The notes under the pieces are model-generated. The model saw only the letters and a program-made list of their open reading frames with translations. It had not been told where the DNA came from and made no database searches. A program made the position numbers and the translations under genes. From Pseudomonadota bacterium (GTDB lineage: Bacteria; Pseudomonadota; Gammaproteobacteria; Burkholderiales; Rhodocyclaceae), in the NCBI GenBank assembly GCA_029776255.1, contig JAKOTN010000033.1, positions 116,074 through 180,073 of the forward strand: DNA of 64,000 nt, given 5' to 3'. Below are positions 56,856-64,000 of this stretch, piece by piece. The number at the start of each line of letters is the position of its first letter. Position 1 is the first letter of the stretch.

Positions 56856-57675
56856 CGTCGGCCGGCCCGGAAACGAGTAGCGTGTAGATGCGCCGGCTGT
56901 CGGCGCGAACCACCTCGAAGAAGGTGTCACCGACGACCACCGTTTCGTGGCTGCGCGGCACGCGGCCGAGGCGATGAAGAATCAGGCCGCCGACGGTGTA
57001 GCATTTTTCGTCGGCGAAAGCCGTGCCGAAAACGGCGTCGAAGTCGGTCACCGCGGTCTGCGCCTTGACGCGGAAGGCGCCGGTATGATCGCGGCGGATG
57101 TTGTCGTCGGCTTCGTCGAAGTCGTATTCGTCGCCGATGTCGCCAACGATCTGTTCGAGGACATCCTCGATGGTCACCAGACCGGCGACGCCGGCGTACT
57201 CGTCGATGACGATCGCCATGTGATTGCGCGACACGCGAAATTCGCGCAGCAGGACGTCAAGACGCTTGTATTCGGGAATGAAGATCGCCGGCCGCACCCA
57301 ATCGCGGACAGCGAACGGCTCGCCGTGCCGCACGCGCAGCAGGTCCTTGGTCAGAAGAATGCCGATCACCTCGTCCGGCGACCCCTGAATGACCGGGAAG
57401 CGCGAGTGGGCGGTACGGTTGACGTGCGCGATCACCGTCGCCAGCGAATCGTTGACATCGACCACTTCCATCAGCGGTCGAGGCACCATCACTTCGCGGA
57501 CGCGGCTTTCGGACGCGGCGATCGCCCCTTCGGCGATGCTCAGCGCGTCGGCGTCGAGCAACTTGCGCTGGTGCGCCGAATGCAGCAGTTGCAGTAGTTG
57601 TTCGCGGTCTTCCGGCTCGCGTGTGAGTAGCGAGGTCAGGCGTTCGAACAAACCGGATTTACCACTGTTGTCCAT
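56839..57675 (-). CDS. corC: CorC/HlyC family CBS-domain protein
   Basis: A 278-residue soluble protein of the YbeX/CorC group: an N-terminal helix region, two CBS domains (about 60-190; 'VREVMVPRPLMEVVDVND', 'VIGILLTKDLL', 'YAGVAGLVTIEDVLEQIVG') and a CorC_HlyC domain ('YTVGGLILHRLGRVP'). Associated with magnesium and cobalt handling and ribosome maturation. It sits in the conserved miaB-phoH-ybeY-corC-lnt order. Confidence 0.93.
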   Translation of the reverse strand: MDNSGKSGLFERLTSLLTREPEDREQLLQLLHSAHQRKLLDADALSIAEGAIAASESRVREVMVPRPLMEVVDVNDSLATVIAHVNRTAHSRFPVIQGSPDEVIGILLTKDLLRVRHGEPFAVRDWVRPAIFIPEYKRLDVLLREFRVSRNHMAIVIDEYAGVAGLVTIEDVLEQIVGDIGDEYDFDEADDNIRRDHTGAFRVKAQTAVTDFDAVFGTAFADEKCYTVGGLILHRLGRVPRSHETVVVGDTFFEVVRADSRRIYTLLVSGPADDVRSA

Positions 57676-57743
57676 GATTTTTCTTTAAACGGCGAGATGG
57701 TCGCGACGCGGCGGCAAGCGACGTCTCGCCCGCCGCCGCCGTT

Positions 57744-58229
57744 TCACCCCTCGCTCGGATAGGGATCGGGATAGGCCAGGATCGCCAGAATGCGGCGCTC
57801 GAGGTTTTCCATTTCGGCGGCCTGCGCCGCCCCGAGTTCATGATCGTACCCCTGTAAATGCAGCAGGCCGTGTACGATCAGATGGGCGTAATGCGCCTCC
57901 AGCGATTTTCCCTGCGCGGCCGCTTCGCGGGCAACCACCGGCGCGCACAGCACCAGATCGCCGCTGACGCGCGGCTCCAGCGCATAGGGAAAGGACAGCA
58001 CGTTGGTCGCGTAAGGCTTGCCACGGTAGCGGCGGTTGAGCTGGCGCCCCTCGCCCGCCTTGACGATGCGGACGGTAATCTGCCCGGCGCGGCGGCCATT
58101 GACCTCCAGAGCGACCGCTACCCAGGCGCGGATATAAGCCTTGTCCGGCAGCTTGCCGCGTTTGCAGGCGTACTGGACGCCGCACCATTTGTCTTTTCGG
58201 GCTTTTTTCCCGACGTTTTTCCTAGCCAT
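57744..58229 (-). CDS. ybeY: rRNA maturation endoribonuclease YbeY
   Basis: A 161-residue zinc metalloprotein needed for 16S rRNA 3' maturation. The metal motif is complete: H120, H124 and H130 in '[12 protein letters not shown]'. 'NVLSFPY' is the other conserved block. The N-terminus is unusually basic ('[13 protein letters not shown]'). The start overlaps the phoH stop by eight bases. Confidence 0.94.
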   Translation of the reverse strand: MARKNVGKKARKDKWCGVQYACKRGKLPDKAYIRAWVAVALEVNGRRAGQITVRIVKAGEGRQLNRRYRGKPYATNVLSFPYALEPRVSGDLVLCAPVVAREAAAQGKSLEAHYAHLIVHGLLHLQGYDHELGAAQAAEMENLERRILAILAYPDPYPSEG

Positions 58230-59247
58230 GATCCGCTCGCGTCATTTTCGCGGCGTCGTCGCCCGCCAGTGCCGCGGTATGGGCTTCATAGGCCGAAACG
58301 ATGCGCGCCACCAGCGGATGGCGCACGACATCTTCCTTGAGGAACTCGGTGAACGCGATGCCCCGCACGTCCTGCAAGATTTGCCGGGCTTCGATCAGAC
58401 CGCTTTTCTGGCCGCGTTGCAGGTCGATCTGCGTGACGTCACCGGTAATTACCGCCTTGGCGCCGATGCCGATGCGCGTCAGGAACATCTTCATCTGTTC
58501 GGGCGTGGTGTTCTGCGCCTCGTCGAGGATGATGAACGCGTGGTTGAGAGTACGGCCGCGCATGTAGGCCAGGGGCGCGATTTCGATCGCGCCACGCTCG
58601 AACAGCTTGCCGACGCGCTCGAAACCCATCAGGTCGTAAAGGGCATCGTAAAGCGGCCGCAGATACGGGTCCACCTTCTGCGCCAGATCGCCGGGCAGAA
58701 AACCCAGGCGTTCGCCGGCCTCGACCGCCGGCCGGGTCAGGATGATGCGCTGCACCAGTTCGCGCTCGAAGGCGTCGACCGCCGAGGCGACGGCCAGATA
58801 GGTCTTGCCGGTGCCGGCCGGACCGGTACCGAAAGCGATGTCGAAATCCTGGATATGCTTGAGGTACTCGATCTGCCGCGGCGTGCGGCCGTGCAGCTCG
58901 GTCTTGCGGGTCATCAGCGACGGCGAAACGCCGCCGCCCGACGACACATTGCGCACCGGCCGGTTCAGCAGTTCGATCAGGCCGAGCTGGATTTCGTCCA
59001 CCGATAACGTTTCCTTGGCCTGCGCGTAGAACTGCTGTAGCGCTTCCGACGCGCGCGCGGTCTGCTCCGGCTCGCCGCGCAAGGTGAACCGCTCGCCGCG
59101 ACGGGCAATGGACACATCGAGGGCGGTTTCGATCTGGCGCAGATTCTCGTCGAGCGCACCGCACAAATTGGCCAGGTGTCGGTTATTGACCGGCGAGAGC
59201 AGCAATTCGATGGCGCGGCTCTTGGCTGGCGCGGTGGAGACGGTCAT
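58222..59247 (-). CDS. phoH: PhoH family ATPase
   Basis: A 341-residue YbeZ-type protein with a KH-like N-terminal part and a P-loop ATPase domain. Walker A is '[11 protein letters not shown]' (G142-T149), Walker B '[13 protein letters not shown]', and '[20 protein letters not shown]' is diagnostic. It is a predicted RNA helicase working with YbeY. The ATG overlaps the miaB stop (ATGA). Confidence 0.94.
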   Translation of the reverse strand: MTVSTAPAKSRAIELLLSPVNNRHLANLCGALDENLRQIETALDVSIARRGERFTLRGEPEQTARASEALQQFYAQAKETLSVDEIQLGLIELLNRPVRNVSSGGGVSPSLMTRKTELHGRTPRQIEYLKHIQDFDIAFGTGPAGTGKTYLAVASAVDAFERELVQRIILTRPAVEAGERLGFLPGDLAQKVDPYLRPLYDALYDLMGFERVGKLFERGAIEIAPLAYMRGRTLNHAFIILDEAQNTTPEQMKMFLTRIGIGAKAVITGDVTQIDLQRGQKSGLIEARQILQDVRGIAFTEFLKEDVVRHPLVARIVSAYEAHTAALAGDDAAKMTRADHG

Positions 59248-60590
59248 GGGCGGCTTTCCACGAGTTCGCCGCGCAACGAATGCGGCAGGGCGGCGGTGAT
59301 GCGAACGTCGACGAAACGATGAATCCATTGCGCCGGATCGCTCGCCGGAGCAGCGAAATTGACAATGCGGTTGTTGTCGGTACGTCCAGCGAGTTCCGCC
59401 TTGTCCTTGCGCGATAATCCTTCGACCATCACCCGCTGGATGGTTCCGACCATGGCCAGCGAAACCGCCTGCGCCAGTTCGTCGATTCGCTTCTGTAGAC
59501 GCAACAGGCGTCCGAGCTTGTCCTCCTGCGACGTATCGTCGGCCAGGTCGGCGGCCGGCGTGCCGGGCCGCGCGCTGTAAAGAAAGGAGAACGAGGCGTC
59601 GAAACCGACCTCGTCGATCAGTTTCATCGTTTTCTCGAAATCCTCGGCCGTCTCGCCGGGAAAACCGACGATGAAATCGGACGACAAGGAGAGATCTGGG
59701 CGCGCGGCACGCAGTTTCCGGACCAGACTCTTGTATTCGAGCGCGGTATAGCCGCGTTTCATCGCCGCCAGAATGCGGTCGGAACCGGATTGCACGGGCA
59801 GATGCAGGTGCGAGACGAGTTTCGGCACGCGGGCATAGACAGCGATCAGGCGCGGCGAGACCTCGCGCGGATGCGAGGTGGTGTAGCGGATGCGCTCGAT
59901 GCCGGGAATCTCGGCGATATAGTCGATCAGCAAGGCCAGATCGGCGACTTCGTCACCAGCCATCGCGCCGCGATAGGCGTTAACGTTCTGGCCGAGCAGG
60001 GTCACTTCCTTGACGCCCTGAGCAGCCAGACCCGCCACTTCGGTCAGCACGTCGTCGAAGGGGCGCGACACCTCCTCGCCACGGGTGTAAGGCACGATGC
60101 AGAAGGAACAGAACTTGCTGCAGCCCTCCATGATCGAGACGAACGCCGCCGCGCCGTCGACGGTCGCCGGCGGCAGATTGTCGAACTTCTCGATCTCGGG
60201 AAACGAGACATCGACTTGCGGCTTGCCGAGTCGGCGCCGCTCGGCGATCAACCGCGGCAAGCGATGCAGCGTTTGCGGGCCGAACACCACGTCGACATAC
60301 GGCGCGCGGGCGACGATTGCCGCGCCCTCCTGGCTGGCCACGCAGCCGCCGACGCCGATCACCAGATCCGGCCGGGCGCCTTTCAGCAAGCGGACCCGGC
60401 CGAGATCGTGAAAGACGCGCTCCTGCGCCTTTTCGCGCACCGAGCAGGTGTTGAACAGGATGATATCGGCGTCGTCCGGGGTGTCGGTCTTGACGATATC
60501 GTCGGATGCGGCGAGCACGTCGGCCATTTTGTCCGAGTCGTACTCGTTCATCTGGCACCCGAAGGTGCGGATGAACAGTTTTTTTGCCAT
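59244..60590 (-). CDS. miaB: tRNA-2-methylthio-N6-isopentenyladenosine synthase
   Basis: A 448-residue radical SAM enzyme that methylthiolates A37 of tRNAs. The N-terminal UPF0004 domain holds the second cluster Cys C12, C49 and C83; the radical SAM cluster is C157-x3-C161-x2-C164 in '[16 protein letters not shown]'. A TRAM domain closes the chain. First clear gene of the miaB-phoH-ybeY-corC-lnt set. Confidence 0.97.
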   Translation of the reverse strand: MAKKLFIRTFGCQMNEYDSDKMADVLAASDDIVKTDTPDDADIILFNTCSVREKAQERVFHDLGRVRLLKGARPDLVIGVGGCVASQEGAAIVARAPYVDVVFGPQTLHRLPRLIAERRRLGKPQVDVSFPEIEKFDNLPPATVDGAAAFVSIMEGCSKFCSFCIVPYTRGEEVSRPFDDVLTEVAGLAAQGVKEVTLLGQNVNAYRGAMAGDEVADLALLIDYIAEIPGIERIRYTTSHPREVSPRLIAVYARVPKLVSHLHLPVQSGSDRILAAMKRGYTALEYKSLVRKLRAARPDLSLSSDFIVGFPGETAEDFEKTMKLIDEVGFDASFSFLYSARPGTPAADLADDTSQEDKLGRLLRLQKRIDELAQAVSLAMVGTIQRVMVEGLSRKDKAELAGRTDNNRIVNFAAPASDPAQWIHRFVDVRITAALPHSLRGELVESRP

Positions 60591-60612
60591 CAGGTCGTGG
60601 AAAGTGGTGGTG

Positions 60613-60966
60613 TTAGCGCCACGCCGCCGCTTCGGCCGGGGTCAGCATCCAGACGCGGGAAACGGCGCCATCGGCGTCGGTGAGATAGAGAACATCGACC
60701 GATTGCTGGATCTGCATCGGCATCACGATGAGGTTTTGTGTGTTGCGAAACCGCGATATCGGCGCCAGCGGCAGATGACTGCTGCCGATGGTCAGAAAAC
60801 CGTCGCCGGCCGGCGGTTGCATGACACCTTTCTTGGCGTCGCGCGGCAAGGCGCGCGTCACGGCCGCCAGCGCGCCGGCGCCCGTCGCGGCAGCGGCAGG
60901 CTGTTCCGATCCGCCTTGCGTGACGGTTGCGAGAACGGCGGAAAGAAGAGCAGAGGTAACGTCCAT
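60613..60966 (-). CDS. Small protein of unknown function upstream of miaB
   Basis: A 117-residue protein; the ATG at 60966 gives '[17 protein letters not shown]', an Ala/Thr/Gly-rich N-terminal half and a better-ordered C-terminal part ('[21 protein letters not shown]'). There is no signal peptide or membrane helix. It ends 22 bp before miaB and is probably cotranscribed. I do not recognise a family. A longer frame reaching 61143 would run into insertion-sequence debris and is not used. Confidence 0.55.
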   Translation of the reverse strand: MDVTSALLSAVLATVTQGGSEQPAAAATGAGALAAVTRALPRDAKKGVMQPPAGDGFLTIGSSHLPLAPISRFRNTQNLIVMPMQIQQSVDVLYLTDADGAVSRVWMLTPAEAAAWR

Positions 60967-61151
60967 CGCCGCATTATAGACAAGCTGCCACCCTGCTGTC
61001 AGCCCGCCACGCCACCGCACAAAACAACGCACGCGCCACATCGACCCGCCAAACCCCGCACTCGCGCCTTGTGGACCGCCACGGGCACCACCGGGGCAAC
61101 TGAGGTTCCCTCGGTTTTTCGTGTGCCAAAGGGTGGATTTCATGCCACCCG

Positions 61152-61466
61152 TTATTGCTGATGCGGCTCTCTGATCCAGTTCTCCAGAAACTGAATCGGC
61201 GATCGGTAGCCAAGAGTCGAATGCGGCCGTTTCCGGTTATGGAAGACCTCGATGTATTCAAAGGCGACAGCCTTGATCTCAGCGTGCGTCGCATGGCGAA
61301 TCCCGTGTCCCCGCTCGTTGTTGAAGCTGTTGAACCAGCTCTCTGTCGGCGCGTTATCCCAACCATTCCCCTTTCGACTCATCGAGCAGGTCATGCCGTA
61401 TTCCTGGAGCTTGTTCTGAAACGCATGGCTGAACTCGGGCGTGTATGCCTGCGTCGGTCTCTTCAT
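61152..61466 (-). pseudogene. IS3-family transposase OrfB, C-terminal remnant
   Basis: About 104 codons that match the end of an IS3-type OrfB (DDE integrase core): 'SMSRKGNGWDNAPTESWFNS' with the catalytic Glu, then 'FEYIEVFHNRKRPHSTLGYR' and 'SPIQFLENWI'. The N-terminal two thirds are missing; the frame starts abruptly just past 61466. A TGAGGTTCCC at 61101-61110 beyond the stop could be the right terminus. It points away from the tRNA-Gly gene and differs in strand from the orfA remnant at 61907. Confidence 0.82.
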
Positions 61467-61628
61467 TTCCCGCCTTCCAAAAGTGACGCCAATTTTAGGT
61501 CACCCTTGGCGGACGAATTTTCGGGGGAAGGTCAAATCGTGAGAAGGGTCTGTGTAATCGCTAACCCGAGGGGGTTGATGCTACAATCCCCGCCCGGGGA
61601 AAGGTCGCGCTTCCCCCGAAGGTTCAGA

Positions 61629-61703
61629 GCGGGCGTCGTATAACGGCTATTACCTTTGCTTCCCAAGCAAGAGACGAGGGTTCGACTCCCTTCGCCCGCT
61701 CCA
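61629..61703 (+). tRNA. tRNA-Gly (anticodon CCC)
   Basis: Cloverleaf by eye: acceptor GCGGGCG (61629-61635) with CGCCCGC (61693-61699), discriminator T at 61700, encoded CCA at 61701-61703. Anticodon stem TTTGC/GCAAG flanks the loop TTCCCAA with anticodon CCC at 61662-61664; the T-arm has loop TTCGACT. A TACAAT at 61582-61587 may be its -10 box. Its 3' end is followed within 90 bp by a broken integrase gene, so this gene has been an island insertion target. Confidence 0.93.
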
Positions 61704-61788
61704 ACCATTTCCTAACCAACTGTTCTGTCTAGGAAATCGGTCAGCAAATCCCACTGCTACGTAACACTACTACGAAAGGGTAGTGCGA

Positions 61789-61860
61789 ATGGCGAGATCG
61801 GGGTATCTCTACCGCCGCTCAAGCGGTATCTATGTTGTCCGTCTCTGTGTTCCCAAGTGA
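61789..61860 (+). pseudogene. Tyrosine-recombinase N-terminus, truncated by an IS3 left end
   Basis: Twenty-three codons, 'MARSGYLYRRSSGIYVVRL' then 'CVPK', followed by a TGA. This is the typical N-terminal strand pair of island integrases with a DUF6538-like start. The TGA is the first codon of an insertion-sequence terminus (TGAATCGCCCGGATTT from 61858), so the gene was cut by that insertion. The place, just 3' of tRNA-Gly and on the same strand, is where an island integrase is expected. Confidence 0.7.
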
Positions 61861-61969
61861 ATCGCCCGGATTTGGTGGAGGCTCTAACTCTTGAGAAGAG
61901 AGAGCCATGAAGAAACCAGTCAAGTTTTCCCCCGAATTTCGTGAGCGCGCTGTGCGCATGGTTAGCGAA

Positions 61970-62230
61970 GTAATCGGGCTGGCACCGCAAATCGTCCCGA
62001 AGAAACACGGGGCGGTCGGCTTGTGGCAAGGTGGAATGCGGCGCCACGGAAGACCGATAGAGCAATGGTGCGAATTGCCCGCGGGTTAGCGTGGTTCTGG
62101 GTAACGTCATCGAGATTGGTGAATCGGCCCGGCGGTTCGCTGCCGCAGGATCGATATCCCGTTTAAGAGAGTGATCAAGACGACGTACCCGATGTGGCGC
62201 CACATTCCATAACAAATGATGGAGCAAGCC
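61970..62230 (+). ncRNA. Candidate bridge RNA region of the IS110 element
   Basis: This 261-bp leader contains no credible gene. In IS110-group elements such as IS621 the non-coding end upstream of the transposase encodes a bridge RNA of about 180 bases with target- and donor-binding loops. Length and position fit. The exact ends and loops cannot be drawn by eye; a donor/target pairing with the AGCGAA surroundings would be expected. Confidence 0.45.
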
Positions 62231-63595
62231 ATGGCGCAACGCAATCGCCGCATCAGCCTCAAACCGGGGAAGGCGCACGCCGCGCTCACCTTGACCCACC
62301 CCAATGCCGCCGGGATCGACATTGGCAGCGCCTCGCATTACGTTGCTGTGCCGCCCGACCGCGACGACGAACCGGTGCGGGAGTTTCCCAGCTTTACCGC
62401 CGACCTTGAACAACTGGCCGTCTGGCTCAAGGCCTGCGGCGTGGACACGGTGGCCATGGAATCCACCGGTGTGTATTGGATTCCGCTGTTCGAGCGTCTG
62501 GATGCGCGAGGCTTCACGGTGCTGCTGGTCAATGCGCGGCATGTGAAGAACGTTTCGGGACGGAAATCCGACGTACTGGACTGCCAGTGGCTGCAACAAC
62601 TCATGACCTATGGCTTGTTGCGCGGCGCGTTCCGCCCGGCCGACGAGGTATGTGCGCTGCGCTCGCTGTCGCGCCAGCGTGAGATGCTGCTCAGGAGCCA
62701 GGGTCGCCACGTGCAGCACATGCAAAAGGCCCTGACGCAAATGAACATCCAACTCGCCAACGTAATCTCCGACGTGGTCGGCGAGACCGGACAGAAGATT
62801 CTGCGCGCCATTGTTGCCGGCGAGCGCGATGCTCAAGCACTGGCGGCGATGAAGAACGTGCGTATCCGCGCCAGCGTCGATGAGATCGCCAAGAGCCTGC
62901 AAGGCAACTGGCGCGCCGAGCATCTGTTCGCGCTCAAGCAGGCACTGGCCCACTTCGATTTCATCGGCACACAACTGGCCGAATGCGACGGCGAGATCGA
63001 AGCCCGGTTGCAGCGCCTGCAAGCTCACGAAGGCAGTCCCGCCAAGGGCAAGAAGCGCGGCCGTGCCCGCAACGCGCCCAAGTTCAATCTGCGCGAGCGG
63101 ATGTTCAGAACCTGCGGCGTCGATCTCACCCGCATCGACGGCATTGACGTGACGACGGCGCTGACGGTGATTTCCGAAGTCGGGCCCGACATGTCACGCT
63201 TTCCCTCGGTCAAGCACTTCGCCTGTTGGCTGGGCTTGTGCCCCGGCACCAAGATCACGGGCGGCAAGGTGATGAGCGGCAAAACCAAGCGTGTCGCCAA
63301 CCGCGCCGCCCAAGCCTTGCGGCTCGCCGCCGCCGCGTTGCGCACCAGCCAGTCGGCCTTGGGCGCCGACTTCCGCCGCATGTGCGCACGCATGGACAAG
63401 CCCAAGGCCGTCACCGCCGCTGCGCACAAGCTTGCCCGCCTGATCTACACGATGCTGACCAAGGGCGAGGAATATACCGATCAGGGCCAGGACTACTTCG
63501 AGGAACGTTACCGCCAAAGGGTGCTTCGCCAACTCTCCCTTCGTGCCGAGAAATTGGGCATGAGACTCGTCGACAATCCACAACCGGCTTGTTAA
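62231..63595 (+). CDS. IS110-family transposase (DEDD recombinase)
   Basis: A 454-residue transposase. The RuvC-like DEDD domain has D30 ('AAGIDIGSASHYVAV'), E77 ('VAMESTGVYW'), D114 and D117 ('GRKSDVLDCQW'). The C-terminal Tnp domain has 'RIDGIDVTTALTVISEVG', 'FACWLGLCPGTKITGGK' and a Ser near 349 that may be the nucleophile. The chain appears complete, so the element may be active. ATG 62231 has GGAG six bases upstream; earlier in-frame ATGs at 62216 and 62219 are less likely. Confidence 0.93.
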   Translation: MAQRNRRISLKPGKAHAALTLTHPNAAGIDIGSASHYVAVPPDRDDEPVREFPSFTADLEQLAVWLKACGVDTVAMESTGVYWIPLFERLDARGFTVLLVNARHVKNVSGRKSDVLDCQWLQQLMTYGLLRGAFRPADEVCALRSLSRQREMLLRSQGRHVQHMQKALTQMNIQLANVISDVVGETGQKILRAIVAGERDAQALAAMKNVRIRASVDEIAKSLQGNWRAEHLFALKQALAHFDFIGTQLAECDGEIEARLQRLQAHEGSPAKGKKRGRARNAPKFNLRERMFRTCGVDLTRIDGIDVTTALTVISEVGPDMSRFPSVKHFACWLGLCPGTKITGGKVMSGKTKRVANRAAQALRLAAAALRTSQSALGADFRRMCARMDKPKAVTAAAHKLARLIYTMLTKGEEYTDQGQDYFEERYRQRVLRQLSLRAEKLGMRLVDNPQPAC

Positions 63596-63892
63596 CGTCA
63601 TTGCCAATCAGTCACTTGGGAGGTGTTTCTTAAGAGCGAAAGCCGAGCCGATCCTCCATCCCTGTGGTCAGCGGTTGAATCGATCGCTGCCAAGATTGGT
63701 TGCACGTCGCAAACTTTGCTCACTTGGGTGCGTCAGCACGAACGAGATAGTGGCCAGCGAGAAGGGCCGACCACGGCAGACCAGAAGCGTGTCAAGGAAC
63801 TAACAGGATGCTCAAAAAGACCCTGACGCCTTCGGCCATTTGGCGCTGACGATGATTAAATATCTGCCGTTCAACCCTGTTGGTGCCTGGAA

Positions 63893-63969
63893 ACCGGATT
63901 TCAGCCGGTGCTATGGCCCCTTTCGGGGTTGTTGGTCGCCTTTCAGCGACCTGCGGGCGGATTTCGCCC
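63893..63969. repeat. Run of four short hairpins at the right edge
   Basis: Four perfect stems in 77 bp: ACCGG/CCGGT (63893-63897, 63905-63909), CCCC/GGGG (63917-63920, 63925-63928), GGTCGC/GCGACC (63934-63939, 63946-63951) and GGGCG/CGCCC (63955-63959, 63965-63969). Three loops contain TTTC and the fourth reads GATTT before a C, so on the minus strand they carry GAAA. The origin is unknown: structured RNA, an element terminus or a palindromic repeat. Confidence 0.5.
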
Positions 63970-64000
63970 TATGTGACAGACAATCGCCAGCCGAACAGCG

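Larger units (their letters stand above)
61970..63640 (+). mobile_element. IS110-family element inserted in IS3 orfA
   Basis: Bounded by AGCGAA on both sides (61964-61969 and 63635-63640), so the insert plus one copy is 1671 bp. It holds one complete transposase gene (62231-63595), about 260 bp of non-coding DNA before it and about 45 bp after. There are no terminal inverted repeats, as is usual for IS110. The long leader is where the bridge RNA of IS110-group elements lies. Confidence 0.8.
61858..63802 (+). mobile_element. IS3-family element, left part, split by an IS110 element
   Basis: The left end starts with TGAATCGCCC at 61858, close to ends of the IS51-like group. orfA begins at ATG 61907 ('MKKPVKFSPEFRERAVRMVS' plus E, to 61969), is interrupted by 1671 bp, and continues at 63641 ('[20 protein letters not shown]', '[20 protein letters not shown]') to about 63802, where it is broken again after 'RVKEL'. 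The rest of orfA and all of orfB are missing on this side. Removing 61970-63640 rejoins the frame with the exact length expected for IS3 OrfA. Confidence 0.78.

Noticed and set aside
61757..63028. Minus-strand frame of 423 codons across the IS110 element
   Set aside because: Antisense to the intact DEDD transposase; no family features.
63852..64000. Open frame running off the right edge ('MIKYLPFNPVGAW' start)
   Set aside because: It is made largely of the four hairpins, has no ribosome-binding site and no recognisable family; 49 codons are too few to call.
1..64000. CRISPR arrays, rRNA genes, prophage structural genes
   Set aside because: None seen: no regularly spaced direct repeats of CRISPR type, no rRNA sequence and no phage head or tail genes.

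Overview
The window is GC-rich DNA from a Gram-negative bacterium. The gene content suggests a betaproteobacterium, probably Rhodocyclales (Accumulibacter/Dechloromonas-like). Pointers are the BPSS1780-type membrane protein, two DUF2917 proteins, the fimT-pilV-pilW-pilX-pilY1 cluster, an SHP/diheme cytochrome/cytochrome b operon and an OprC/NosA-type copper receptor. The taxonomic call is inference; no rRNA or protein-based marker was compared.

Layout. 1-752: 3'-truncated type IV toxin-antitoxin antitoxin (AbiEi-like) running off the left edge. 0.86-4.9 kb: two similar regulatory modules, each a small DUF2917 gene divergent from a transcription factor (MocR type, then LysR type); the second DUF2917 gene is followed by a glutathione transferase. 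4.9-16 kb: a TonB-like protein, then a type IV pilus minor-pilin operon ending in a very large PilY1 (about 2225 residues) that carries a Gln/Thr heptad-like stretch and about 17 tandem Cys-pair repeats inside its von Willebrand A-like domain. 16-20.4 kb: a propeller protein, a methyltransferase, an ABC exporter and a MAPEG protein. 20.4-30.2 kb: a long minus-strand run with RDD, BPSS1780, DUF58, MoxR, DUF4350, DUF4129, SpoIIM, VWA and a second MoxR-type ATPase. 30.3-37.2 kb: signalling genes (FIST sensor with hybrid kinase, HD-GYP, and a PepSY/response regulator/kinase set).

37.3-39.7 kb: SHP, diheme cytochrome c and a membrane flavocytochrome b, divergent from the two-component set; the shared intergenic region holds four TGAA/TTCA half-sites spaced exactly 11 bp apart. 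39.8-40.6 kb: an unassigned small gene and an AT-rich gap. 40.6-46.5 kb: TamB and TamA. 46.7-49.7 kb: an NADPH-dependent FMN reductase and an OprC-like copper receptor. 49.8-61 kb: a tightly packed housekeeping run on the minus strand (gloA, ygjP-like, plsC, gmhB, glyS, glyQ, lnt, corC, ybeY, phoH, miaB) covering envelope biogenesis, tRNA charging and modification, and rRNA maturation.

61-64 kb: a mobile-element wreck at a tRNA-Gly(CCC) gene. A tyrosine-recombinase gene just downstream of the tRNA is cut after 23 codons by an IS3-family left end. The IS3 orfA is itself split by a 1671-bp IS110-family element, whose removal restores orfA exactly. The window ends in a run of four small hairpins of unknown origin.

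Start codons were chosen from visible ribosome-binding sites, overlaps and family length. All family calls are from reading the sequence, not from searches.
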